A stretch of 55,510 bases of DNA from Bacteroidaceae bacterium. GTDB lineage: Bacteria > Bacteroidota > Bacteroidia > Bacteroidales > Bacteroidaceae. Below the pieces are notes generated by a model that saw only the letters and a program-made list of their open reading frames with translations, searched no databases and was not told the DNA's origin. The position numbers and the translations under genes were made by a program. Positions within the stretch are counted from its first letter, which is position 1. Each line of letters opens with the position of its first letter. Below, piece by piece: positions 15,659 through 24,000 of the stretch. The stretch spans positions 1 to 55,510 of the forward strand of contig JAFTAJ010000033.1 in NCBI GenBank assembly GCA_017458585.1. Direction: 5' to 3'.

Positions 15659-18600
15659 CTACTGCGCCGTGAAGCTGGTGAGCTGTGTCGTGCCGACGGC
15701 CGAGGAGCCGATATAGAGCCCGTGCCATGCGGTGGTCGCGTCGGTGGGCGCAGTGGAGGATGACTTGATGGTGTAACTGGAGCCCTTCACCATGCCGGTG
15801 GCAGTGAACAGTGACAGCGTGGAGCTGAACGATGCTGGGAAGCTGTAGGTCACGAGGTTTGTGCCGGAACTGTTGGCGATGGTGTAGTATTGTCCCGTTT
15901 GGTAGCTGAGGCTGGACGTGGAGAAGTAGTATCCCTGCTTGGCGTTGCTGATGGTGGAGCTGCTGCCGCCACCCATGCCGCCGCCCTGAGCGGCGCCACC
16001 ACTGATGGCGATGCCTGTGCCGGTGATCTGGATGTAGCTGTTGTTGTCGCAGTCAAGCCCTTCCTCAGGCGAGCCCTTGGTGGTGTAGGCTAACACTGCG
16101 CCGTTGCCGATGGTTATGGCTCCGGTGCGCCCGGCGTTGGAATCGACGGCATCGTTGCCGTTAGAGTAGCATACTGTCGCTCCTCCGTTGAAGTATATGT
16201 TGCCAGAGGAATTGATGCAGTCGTCGTAGCAGGCAAGGTAGTGCTTGCCGCCCTCAATATAGACTGCGGTCTTGGACTCAAGACCCTCGGCTCCGTCGGT
16301 CTTGGTGGAAATCTCGGTTGTGCCGCCATAGAGGGTAACTGTGCCCTGCACCTTGATGGCCTTGGCTGTGCCGGAGAGGTTCTCGCCCATTCCGCCGCCA
16401 CCGCCGAAGGGGTTGCCTCCACCGCCGGAGCTGCTATCGCTGCTTACCGCGGAGCCTGTGGTGCTGACGGTAAGCGTGGGACCGTTGCCATCGCTGCTGC
16501 CCTGGGTGTAGGTGCCGTTGACCTTGATACCCTTGCCGCCAGAACCGGTCATGCTGATGGTGATGGTGCCGTCATTTAACTTCATGTAGCCGTCGGCCTT
16601 GATACCCTTGGCGGTGTATGTGTCGCTGCTGCCTGTCTGGCCTGCACCGCTGTTGGTTATCTTAAGTGTGCCGCCGTTGGTGGTGATGTTATTGCCGCTG
16701 ATGCCGCGTCCTGCTGCACCGGAGGCGTTGATGGTGAGCGTGCCGTCGTTTTGCACGAAGTCGACAGTCTTGATGCCTGAGGAGTAGCCTGCGTCGCCGC
16801 TGATGACTTTCATCGCTCCGCTCGGGGTGAGGGTGATGTTTCCACCATTGATATTGACGGTGCCCTTACTCTTGATGCTCTTGCTCATCTCGCCGCTGTT
16901 CTTCACCGTAATGGTACCGCCGCCGATGGTGATGTCGCCGTCAGCCTTGATGCCGATGGCATTGTAGCCCGTGCCTTCCTCCTCGCTGGTGTCGCTGCTG
17001 CCGCTGTAAGTATTGGTCACGTTGGTGAGCTTGTAGGTGCGAGTGCTACCGGAGGTGGTATAGGAGTTGGTGATGGTGTAGTAGATATCGTTGCCGTCGG
17101 TGGGGCCTGTGAAGGTGGCGGACACTATGGTGTAGGTGGTGCCGCGGCTGGTGTAGTTGTCGCTCTTGAAGTAGTAGGTGCCGCTGTCGGCTGCCTTGAA
17201 GTCGTAGTAATAGAATGTGGTGGACGAGTAGCCGCTGCTCTTGCTGACGGTGTTGGTGAGCTGCTGCACAAGGGTGCCGTCGCCCTTGTAGAGATAGACG
17301 GTCTTCCATGTGTTGCTGCCGCCTCCGCCGAAGGGGTTTCCTCCTCCTCCGCTGGTGGGCAGGCTGACATACACCTTATAGCTGGCAGTGGGGGTATCGT
17401 CGTCGCCGCCACTGAGTTCTGCCACGCCTCCGGTGCCGTTGGCGGTGACATTGATGACGGTGGTGGCATTGCTCTCGTCAATGGTGATGCTACCGTCGGC
17501 ACTGATGCCTTTGCCGCCTGCGGCTGTGTTGTTGATGGTGACGGTGCCACCGGTGATGCTGACATTGCCGTCTGCCTTGATGGAGGTGGGGTAGCTGATG
17601 TCGTCATCGGTGGTGACGATGCTACCGGTCTGGGTGATGTTTAGTTCTCCGCCGCTGATGACCACATCGCCGGCAGTGTTGAGGCCTTTGCATGCGTCGG
17701 CAGTGACGGTGGCGGTGAGGGTGCCTCCGGTGAGATATATGTTGCCGGTGTCTTCGTCCTCATGGTCGGTGGTGACGCCTGTGGAGGTCGTACCGTCAAG
17801 GTCTGCCTGCACGGCATCGTCTCCTGTGCCGCTGATGGTGACGGCTCCGCTCTGCTGAAGGTAGTACTCGTTGCAGGAGATGCCGTCCTTGACTGCGGAG
17901 AGTATGTTGAGGGTGCAGTTACGGAGTGTCATATAGTCACCCGATTTCACACCGTGGGCGGTGCGGCCGTTGATGTTGAGGGTGCCTTGGCCCTTGAGCT
18001 CGGCGTGGCCCTTGACATAGATGCAACCCTTCTGGGTACCGTTGGCGGCGTCGGTGAGGGTGTTGATGGTGCCCCGCTTGGCGGAGATATTGATGCGCTT
18101 GCCGTTCTGCACATGGATGGCTGCGCCTGAGAACTCAGGATTGGTGTTGGTCAGGGTGAGACCGCGCAGCTCCACGGTGCTCTTGTAGGAGCCGCTGAGA
18201 TAGAACTCGCCGTCGCCGCTCTCGCCGCTGAGGGCATAGGTTATCTCGCCGATATTGTCGTCGCTGACGCTGTCGCTTTGCGCTATGCTAACATGGGCTC
18301 CATCCACTGACGCATCGACATACTTTGCCGCGCAGCCTGGGATGGTGACTGCGGCGGTGGCGTCGCTATAGACCACGCTGACGAGGGTGTCGGTGGCGGC
18401 GCTGTCGTCAATATACATGCCGGTGATGTCGCTCAGACTGAACGTGCGGCCCATGATGGTGAGCTGACTGCCGTCGCTGAAGAGCATGTCGCCAGCTTGG
18501 GTGGCGGGGAACTGATAGGTCACCTGGCCCATCTGGACGTTGAGGGTCTGGCCATTGACATTGAGAATTGAGAATTGAAAATTGAGAATTATCAATAATA

Positions 18601-18667
18601 GAATGGCACGCCACAGCACTCTCGCACTCATGAACTCTTGAACTCTTGAACTCTTGAACTTTTTCAT
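15659..18667 (-). CDS. Secreted beta-helix protein of the Cthe_2159 carbohydrate-binding type
   Basis: The 1002-residue protein is made of repeats such as 'GGTLTATVTADACKGLNTAGDVVISGG' and 'GNDAVDSNAGRTGAITIGNG', in which 'K(G/S)I(K/S)(A/S)xGxxxIxGG' recurs. This is the pattern of Cthe_2159-type parallel beta-helices, known from an acid-polysaccharide-binding clostridial protein. Two glycine-rich inserts with 'GGGGNPFGGGG' flank a central block of about 120 residues ('WKTVYLYKGDGTLVQQL', Y/T/S-rich). The N-terminus has a signal peptide preceded by 'KKFKSSRVQEF', all encoded by short tandem repeats. No sorting tail is seen. The ATG overlaps the stop of the small upstream gene as ATGA. A role in binding glycans is family inference. 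Confidence 0.75.
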   Translation of the reverse strand: MKKFKSSRVQEFMSARVLWRAILLLIILNFQFSILNVNGQTLNVQMGQVTYQFPATQAGDMLFSDGSQLTIMGRTFSLSDITGMYIDDSAATDTLVSVVYSDATAAVTIPGCAAKYVDASVDGAHVSIAQSDSVSDDNIGEITYALSGESGDGEFYLSGSYKSTVELRGLTLTNTNPEFSGAAIHVQNGKRINISAKRGTINTLTDAANGTQKGCIYVKGHAELKGQGTLNINGRTAHGVKSGDYMTLRNCTLNILSAVKDGISCNEYYLQQSGAVTISGTGDDAVQADLDGTTSTGVTTDHEDEDTGNIYLTGGTLTATVTADACKGLNTAGDVVISGGELNITQTGSIVTTDDDISYPTSIKADGNVSITGGTVTINNTAAGGKGISADGSITIDESNATTVINVTANGTGGVAELSGGDDDTPTASYKVYVSLPTSGGGGNPFGGGGSNTWKTVYLYKGDGTLVQQLTNTVSKSSGYSSTTFYYYDFKAADSGTYYFKSDNYTSRGTTYTIVSATFTGPTDGNDIYYTITNSYTTSGSTRTYKLTNVTNTYSGSSDTSEEEGTGYNAIGIKADGDITIGGGTITVKNSGEMSKSIKSKGTVNINGGNITLTPSGAMKVISGDAGYSSGIKTVDFVQNDGTLTINASGAAGRGISGNNITTNGGTLKITNSGAGQTGSSDTYTAKGIKADGYMKLNDGTITISMTGSGGKGIKVNGTYTQGSSDGNGPTLTVSTTGSAVSSDSSSGGGGNPFGGGGGMGENLSGTAKAIKVQGTVTLYGGTTEISTKTDGAEGLESKTAVYIEGGKHYLACYDDCINSSGNIYFNGGATVCYSNGNDAVDSNAGRTGAITIGNGAVLAYTTKGSPEEGLDCDNNSYIQITGTGIAISGGAAQGGGMGGGSSSTISNAKQGYYFSTSSLSYQTGQYYTIANSSGTNLVTYSFPASFSSTLSLFTATGMVKGSSYTIKSSSTAPTDATTAWHGLYIGSSAVGTTQLTSFTAQ
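18551..18598. repeat. 7-nt tandem repeat (GAATTGA) coding a signal peptide
   Basis: Units CATTGA, GAATTGA and AAATTGA encode 'LIILNFQFSILNVNGQ' on the minus strand, the end of the signal peptide of the Cthe_2159-like protein. Confidence 0.8.
18631..18664. repeat. 8-nt tandem repeat (GAACTCTT) at the start of the Cthe_2159-like gene
   Basis: Four units GAACTCTT lie just inside the start codon and encode the charged N-terminal residues 'KFKSSRVQEF' before the hydrophobic segment. Confidence 0.8.
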
Positions 18668-19149
18668 CTTACCGTCATTTTAAGGGTGAAAGTCTTTCCT
18701 TTGAGGATGTAGATGCCGTAGGGTAGGGTGCTCCTCGCCTTGGCAACATTAGAATACTTGCCCACATACACGCCGTGGGTGGTGTAGGCTTCAACCGGCT
18801 CTTGCGAGGTGGAGGCAAGGGGCTGGATGCCTGTGGCCTCGTCGGTGAAGTGCATCTTGCCCAGGCTGCTGAGCGCAAAGGTGTAGGCTGCGCCCTCGCT
18901 GTCGGTGGCGGTGAGAGTCGCGTCGTTGAGGGCGATGGTCAGTCCCTCCACTGCCACAGAGAGCACTTCTCCATCGGTGGTCTCAAAGGCCAGATAGGGA
19001 TAGGCGTAGGTTTGGCCATTGACCGTTGACCATTGACCATTGACCATTAAAACTAGCAATAGCAGGAGACTACGCCACAGAACTCTCGAACTGTGGAACT
19101 TTGGAACTCCTTGAACTCGTGGACTTTTTGAACTTTTGTCGTTTTTCAT
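18664..19149 (-). CDS. Small secreted protein with sorting-type tail, coupled to the beta-helix gene
   Basis: The 161-residue protein has an N-terminal extension and signal peptide 'SSRVLWRSLLLLLVLMVNGQ', both written in short tandem repeats. A domain of about 60 residues follows ('YLAFETTDGEVLSVAVEGL...ALSSLGKMHFTDE'), in which a short polypeptide is compared with a 'TxxLxxLxKMxF' strand pattern. It ends in 'GVYVGKYS...LPYGIYILKGKTFTLKMTVR', like a sorting tail. The layout matches the 29562 gene, which likewise precedes a larger secreted protein by an ATGA overlap. I do not know its function; a partner or chaperone role for the downstream protein is inference. Confidence 0.7.
   Translation of the reverse strand: MKNDKSSKSPRVQGVPKFHSSRVLWRSLLLLLVLMVNGQWSTVNGQTYAYPYLAFETTDGEVLSVAVEGLTIALNDATLTATDSEGAAYTFALSSLGKMHFTDEATGIQPLASTSQEPVEAYTTHGVYVGKYSNVAKARSTLPYGIYILKGKTFTLKMTVR
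19014..19050. repeat. 7-nt tandem repeat (CCATTGA) coding a signal peptide
   Basis: Five CCATTGA/CCGTTGA units encode 'MVNGQWSTVNGQ' at the end of the signal peptide of the small secreted protein. The same repeat occurs at 8200, 23394 and 30059. Confidence 0.85.
19081..19138. repeat. 8-nt tandem repeat (GAACTTTG/GAACTCTC) at a gene start
   Basis: Degenerate units GAACTCTC, GAACTGTG, GAACTTTG and GAACTCCTT encode the polar N-terminal extension 'KSSKSPRVQGVPKFHSSRV' of the small secreted protein. Confidence 0.75.
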
Positions 19150-19181
19150 GGTGTTAAATACTAACTTTGGAATTTGCGGTG

Positions 19182-19189
19182 CAAAGGTA
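19182..19189 (-). promoter_or_regulatory. -7 box TACCTTTG of the small/large secreted pair
   Basis: On the minus strand TACCTTTG (followed by CACC) is the commonest Bacteroides -7 form. It lies 32 nt before the ATG at 19149. No TTTG is found at the ideal -33 distance; the region is A-rich. Confidence 0.65.
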
Positions 19190-19376
19190 GAACTTTTTTT
19201 GCTTATTTTTGTGGCGATACAAAGTTTTTGTTTTGCAATTGTTCCCTTTTTATGAATTTTTATATATTTTTTTTGTTAAATGTACATGCGGAAAAGAATT
19301 TTTTACGAAATTTGCAAAGAAATATTTGAAAAACGTTCAATAGGCAATATAAGATGTTCTAAAGGTTATTTGAGTT

Positions 19377-20249
19377 ATGAAACGAAAAGGTAATAGTGCA
19401 AAAAAGAGAACACCCCAAACGCCGATAGAGGCGCTCAAGCCGCTGCTTGAGGAAACGGGCGTGGCTGTGTTGGATATGGACAAACAAGCTCCTGCAGCTG
19501 AGCCGTATGTCTCACAATATCTTATTGTGACGATAAACCATGCCGGCTCTGTAGAGGGGGAGTATGATCATGAGAAGATGAAGTCGGGCCCCCATGATGT
19601 GTCATTTGTGCCGCCCAATCATATCATTGGGCGCACGTGGGCAAGCGACGACTACAAGTGTACATTGGTGGTGGTGTCGAGCGATGCCATGGAGCAGATG
19701 AGGCAATACGTCAGCTACCGCAACTATCTTACATATCACAAACATCCGCAGTTCAGCCTCACCGACGAGCAGTACGACGCGATGATGAACATCGTGAATC
19801 TACTACGCACCACATGTGCTATGCCGTGTCGCCAGAAGCATAACATCATCATGCATATACTGGAGGTTATGTATATGCTGCTCGATGACTTCCGCGTAGC
19901 AAACAATCCTGAAGACCAAGCCAAGGGCTCGCCCCTCTTCGCACGCTTCTACGACCTGCTGGCAGAGAACTATACCAAGAGTCGCGAGGTGAAGTTCTAC
20001 GCCAAGAAGTTGTGTCTGTCACCGAAGTATTTCGGTACGGTAATCAGCAAGGAGACAGGCACCAGCGCCATCAAGTGGATTGCCAACTACGTGGTGCTGC
20101 AGGCCAAGGCCTTGCTCACCCACAACCGCGACATGAGTATCCAGCAGGTGAGCGAGAAACTCGGGTTCCCCGATCAGGCAACCTTCGCCCGCTACTTCAA
20201 ACTCAATACGGGCATGTCCCCCAAAGACTTCCGCAAACAAAGGAAGTAA
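19377..20249 (+). CDS. AraC-family transcriptional regulator
   Basis: The 290-residue protein has an N-terminal cupin-like sensor part (about 30-150: 'YLIVTINHAGSVEGEYDHEKMKSG', 'HDVSFVPPNHI') and a C-terminal pair of helix-turn-helix motifs (about 185-290). The second shows the AraC signature 'MSIQQVSEKLGFPDQATFARYFK...GMSPKDFRKQRK'. It is likely a sugar- or signal-responsive activator. It is transcribed away from the small/large secreted pair with 227 bp between, so that pair is a plausible target. The intergenic region is very A/T-rich; I see no clear operator. It ends before a REP-like element and a terminator hairpin. Confidence 0.88.
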   Translation: MKRKGNSAKKRTPQTPIEALKPLLEETGVAVLDMDKQAPAAEPYVSQYLIVTINHAGSVEGEYDHEKMKSGPHDVSFVPPNHIIGRTWASDDYKCTLVVVSSDAMEQMRQYVSYRNYLTYHKHPQFSLTDEQYDAMMNIVNLLRTTCAMPCRQKHNIIMHILEVMYMLLDDFRVANNPEDQAKGSPLFARFYDLLAENYTKSREVKFYAKKLCLSPKYFGTVISKETGTSAIKWIANYVVLQAKALLTHNRDMSIQQVSEKLGFPDQATFARYFKLNTGMSPKDFRKQRK

Positions 20250-20254
20250 GACAA

Positions 20255-20298
20255 CAGCAGACCCACCCCCCTGCCCCTCCCATAAAGGGAGGGGAGTA
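20255..20298. repeat. REP-like element (CCCCTCCCATAAAGGGAGGGG)
   Basis: The hairpin with arms CCCTCCC/GGGAGGG lies just after the AraC stop. It is one of three close copies in 600 bp, the others at 20385-20420 and 20812-20848. Confidence 0.75.
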
Positions 20299-20305
20299 TA
20301 TGGCT

Positions 20306-20344
20306 AAGAAAGCCTAAACAGCAATCATCTGTTTAGGCTTTCTT
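20306..20344. terminator. Strong hairpin between the AraC and DUF559 genes
   Basis: Perfect 16-bp arms (AAGAAAGCCTAAACAG and its complement) are separated by 7 nt and followed by CTATTT. The right arm is also the copied 3' end of the DUF559 gene, so the hairpin seems to have been made partly by duplication. Confidence 0.75.
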
Positions 20345-20473
20345 CTATTTGTTCCAATACATGTTTCGTATCATTCTTATCTGTGCCCCTCCCTTTATGG
20401 GAGGGGTTAGGGGTGGGTCTATTCTTATCTGTTTAGGCTTTCTTCTATTTGTTCCAATACATGTTCCGTATCA
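20327..20473. repeat. 47-bp direct repeat, 100 bp apart, copying the end of the DUF559 gene
   Basis: Segments 20327-20373 and 20427-20473 differ at one position only (T at 20365, C at 20465). The second codes for the C-terminus of the DUF559 protein; the first lies beyond its stop. A REP-like element (20385-20420) sits between them. Confidence 0.85.
20385..20420. repeat. REP-like element, second of three copies
   Basis: CCCCTCCCTTTATGGGAGGGG is followed by TTAGGGGTGGGTCTATT. It lies between the two copies of the DUF559 gene end. Confidence 0.75.
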
Positions 20474-20793
20474 AAGAGCACCTCTTCGTTTGTAAATCGA
20501 AGAATCTGAAACCCCATCCTTTCCAATTTCTCTTCTCTCATCACGTCAGCTTCTTGCTGCTTTAGCTCTGCATGGTAACCTCCGTCAACTTCAACAATGA
20601 GTCCATCCTGCTTTGATACAAAATCTACAATATAGTCTCCTATTACATGTTGCCGCAAAAACTTGACTCCAAGAGCATTGCCCCGTAGTTGTTCCCATAG
20701 AACCATCTCCGCCAGCGTAGCGTTACGCCGATTCTCTCTGGCGTAGGGCTTCAACAATTCATATCTGTTCGGAGACGCTGTTTTATAATTCAT
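20425..20793 (-). CDS. DUF559 protein (very-short-patch-repair-like endonuclease fold)
   Basis: The protein has 122 residues from the ATG at 20793; a TTG one codon upstream is less likely. It matches DUF559, a small domain with the PD-(D/E)xK nuclease fold related to Vsr. The N-terminal 'ARENRRNATLAEMVLWEQLR' is the conserved entry helix. The core 'IGDYIVDFVSKQDGLIVEVDGGYH' holds the probable catalytic Asp and the E-x-D/G-G-x-H part (about residues 56-78). It ends in 'FDTEHVLEQIEESLNR'. Genes of this type are often scattered singly, and its DNA target is unknown. Repeat elements lie on both sides, and its 3' end is duplicated downstream. Confidence 0.8.
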   Translation of the reverse strand: MNYKTASPNRYELLKPYARENRRNATLAEMVLWEQLRGNALGVKFLRQHVIGDYIVDFVSKQDGLIVEVDGGYHAELKQQEADVMREEKLERMGFQILRFTNEEVLFDTEHVLEQIEESLNR

Positions 20794-20811
20794 CAATAAA
20801 TAGTATCTGTC

Positions 20812-20848
20812 CCCCTCCCTTCATGGGAGGGGTTAGGGGTGGGTCTAT
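20812..20848. repeat. REP-like element, third copy
   Basis: CCCCTCCCTTCATGGGAGGGG is followed by TTAGGGGTGGGTCTATTTTT, just 3' of the tRNA gene on its strand. The A-rich complement may let it serve as the tRNA terminator. Confidence 0.7.
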
Positions 20849-20853
20849 TTTTG

Positions 20854-20925
20854 TACGCCCAAAGGGAATCGAACCCTTATCAAAGGAACCGGAATCCTTC
20901 ATTCTATCCATTAAACTATGGGCGC
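20854..20925 (-). tRNA. tRNA-Arg (anticodon CCG)
   Basis: The minus strand folds as a cloverleaf. The acceptor arm GCGCCCA pairs with TGGGCGT (one G-U pair at the end). The anticodon stem AAGGA/TCCTT encloses the loop TTCCGGT, giving anticodon CCG, which reads codon CGG. The T arm AAGGG-TTCGATT-CCCTT is regular. The discriminator base is A and no CCA is encoded. Confidence 0.93.
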
Positions 20926-20982
20926 AGTACATAGTCGCGAGGCGAAGCACATAGTCGTGCAGCACTTCTTACTTTCGCGCTG

Positions 20983-20990
20983 CAAAGGTA
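20983..20990 (-). promoter_or_regulatory. -7 box TACCTTTG of the tRNA-Arg gene
   Basis: The minus strand reads TACCTTTGCAGC, an exact -7 consensus 57 nt before the tRNA. It faces the equally exact box for the mannosidase gene at 21028, so this 55-bp stretch is a divergent promoter. Confidence 0.65.
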
Positions 20991-20995
20991 GCAAA

Positions 20996-21022
20996 TAATT
21001 CCTAATTCCTAATTCCTAATTT
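20996..21022. repeat. 7-nt tandem repeat (CCTAATT) between two divergent promoters
   Basis: Four CCTAATT units fill the space where the -33 elements of both divergent promoters would be. Confidence 0.75.
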
Positions 21023-21027
21023 ATTTA

Positions 21028-21035
21028 TACCTTTG
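21028..21035 (+). promoter_or_regulatory. -7 box TACCTTTG of the GH92 fusion gene
   Basis: TACCTTTGCAGC is an exact consensus match 28 nt before the ATG at 21064. A -33 TTTG is not evident in the repeat upstream. Confidence 0.65.
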
Positions 21036-21063
21036 CAGCTTAAATACAGAAAATTTAATTTTT

Positions 21064-24000
21064 ATGCGAAAGTATATCTTTATTTTGTTAGCAGGTTGCG
21101 CTGCCATAGCTGCGGCGCAGAGGAATGTATCGAGTTATGTCAACCCCTTTATCGGCACCGAGGGCATGGGCCACACCTTCCCCGGTGCCTGCGCCCCGTT
21201 TGGCGTAGTGCAGCTCTCGCCCGACAACGACACTATCCCCCACAACGTGGACGGCCACTATCAGGGCAAGGTGTATGAGTACTGCGCCGGCTATCAGCAT
21301 ACCGACAACACCATCGTCGGCTTCAGCCACACCCACCTCAGCGGCACGGGCCACTCCGACCTCGGCGACATACTGCTGATGCCGCAGACAGGCAAGCTGC
21401 AGCTCAATCCGGGCACCAAGGACAATCCCGACGGCGGCTACCGTCAGCGCTTCTCCCACACCACCGAGCGTGCATGGCCGGGCTACTACGAGGTGACACT
21501 GGGCGACAACGGCGTCAAGGCACGGCTGACCGCCACCCAGCGCACGGGCGTACATGAATATATGTTTCCCGCAGGCGCGGACGTGCAGCGCGTGATAGTG
21601 GATCTCACTCATGGCATCTACAACTACGACGGCAAGGTGCTGTGGTCAACACTGCGCGTGGAGAACGACACCCTGCTGACGGGCTACCGCATCACCGACG
21701 GCTGGGCACGCTCCAACTACACCTATTTCGCCATCTCGTTCAGCAAGCCAATCGTCAACTACGGCTACCGCGACCGCAAGCCGGAGAAGTACGGCGGCTT
21801 CTGGGGCAAGTTTGACATCCACAATAACTTCCCCGACATCGCAGGACGCTCGGTGGCTGCCTACTTCGAGTTCTCGCCGCAGTCGTCGCAGCAGCTGACC
21901 GTGAAGGTCGCCCTGTCGGCCGTGTCGGCAGAGGGAGCCAAGGCCAATCTGCAGGCTGAGGCTGCAGGACGCTCGTTCGACGAGATAGCGGCGGCCACCC
22001 GCAGCGCATGGGAGAAAGAGCTCGGCGTGATAGAGTGTGAGGGCACCGACGACCAGAAGGCCATGCTCTACACCTCGCTCTACCACACTATGATCAACCC
22101 CTCGATATACATGGATGTGGACCACCGCTACCGCGGCGTGGACGGCAATATCCACGTGGCCGAGGGCTTCACCAACTACACCGTCTTCTCCGTATGGGAC
22201 ACCTACCGCGCCGAGCACCCTCTGCTGGGACTGCTCAAGCCGTCGCGCAACACCGACATGGTGCGCTCCATGATTAAGCACCAGCAGCAGAACGTGGTGG
22301 GCATGCTGCCCGTGTGGAGCCTGATGGGCAACGAGGGATGGTGCATGACCGGCTATCACGCCGTCAGCGTGCTGGCCGATGCGCTGGTGAAGGGTGCCGA
22401 CATCAATCCCGACGAGGCATTGAAGGCCATGGTCGCCACAGCCAATAATAAGTATCTGCGCAACCTCAACGACTACAAGCGCTACGGCTACTGCCTCTAC
22501 GACAACGACGGCTGCGCGGCATCCAACACACTGGAGTACGCCTACGACGACTGGACCATCTACAACGCAGCCCGCCATCTGGGGCGCGACGACATAGCGC
22601 AGGAGTTCAGGACACGCGCCATGAACTACCGCAACACCTTCGACCCCATCCGCGGCTTTGCCTCGCCCCGCAAGCTCGACGGATGGTTCAAGACAGACCT
22701 CGACCCCTACCAGACCTATGGCGAGGGCTTCATAGAGGGCAACTCGTGGAACTTCTCCTTCCATGTGCCCCACGACGTGAAGGGCCTGATAGGCTGCATG
22801 GGCAGCGAGCGCGCCTTCAGAGACAAGCTCGACTTCCTCTTCGAGATGGACCTGCCTGAGAAATACTACGCCGACAACGAGGACATCACCGCCGACTGCC
22901 TCGTGGGAGGCTACGTCCACGGCAACGAGCCCAGCCACCACGTACCTTATTTATACGCGTGGAGCGACGAGCCGTGGAAGACACAGCTGTGGCTGCGCAC
23001 CATCATGAACCGCATGTACCGCAACGACATTCGCGGCCTTGGCGGCAACGACGACTGCGGCCAGATGTCCGCATGGTACATCTTCTCCGCCATGGGCTTC
23101 TATCCCGTCTGCCCGGGCAGCGACCAATACGTGCTCGGCGCACCCTATTTGCCCTACATGAAGGTGACCCTCGAAAACGGCAAGACCATAGAGATACGCG
23201 CCCCCAAGGTGAGCGACCGCAACCGCTATGTGCAGAGCGTGCGCCTCAACGGACAGCCGTATCCCAAGCTCTACCTCACCCACGCCCAGCTCTCCGACGG
23301 ATGCACCCTCGACTTCGACATGGGCCCCAAGCCCAACAAGCGCCGCGGCCTCGACCCTGCCGACAAGCCCTACTCCCTCTCCGATGATAATACCCAATGG
23401 TCAATGGTCAATAGCTCTCCCCCTAAGTTAGGGGGAGTACCCGAAGGGGGAGGGAGTATGTCTATCGCCAAACGCATGAGCCGCAACCTTACCGCCGAGG
23501 ACCAAGAGTGGAACAAACACCTGCAGACCATCAACTTCAAGGACCATGCCCCCGCCACCAAAGGCTCCATGATATACCACGCCCTCATCCCCGACCCCGA
23601 CGCCTATATCCGCAGCGTGGCGCGCGAGGTGATGCGCTGCCTCTACTTCACCCCCCACGACACCCTCATGCCCACCATCCCGCGCCTCGACTATGAGCTG
23701 CGCAACGCCAAGGGCATCTCGTGGATGGATGATAAGCACGGTCGCACCTCTATCACCTATACCACTGGTCATATAGAGCGCTCGTTTATGTACAACGACA
23801 CAGCCCGCGTGGACTTCGAGACACGCGGAGTGCTGCTCCACGAGCTGACCCACGCCCTGCAGCACAGCCCCGCAGGGCAGGTGTATAAGGAAGGCTCGAC
23901 AGGGTGGGAGATAATCGAAGGCATCGCCGACGCCGTGCGCGTGGCATGCGGCGGCTTCCACGACGAGGCCGACCGTCCCAAGGGCGGCAGCTACCACGAC

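Noticed and set aside
20783..20965. 60-codon minus-strand open frame
   Set aside because: It runs through the tRNA-Arg gene and a REP-like element.
21646..22941. 431-codon minus-strand open frame opposite GH92
   Set aside because: The plus strand carries conserved GH92 motifs along this whole stretch; the antisense frame resembles no protein.
23394..23457. Sequencing or assembly error joining two genes
   Set aside because: The frame is open through the whole joint, the same element types occur at many other places, and both domains stay in one frame.
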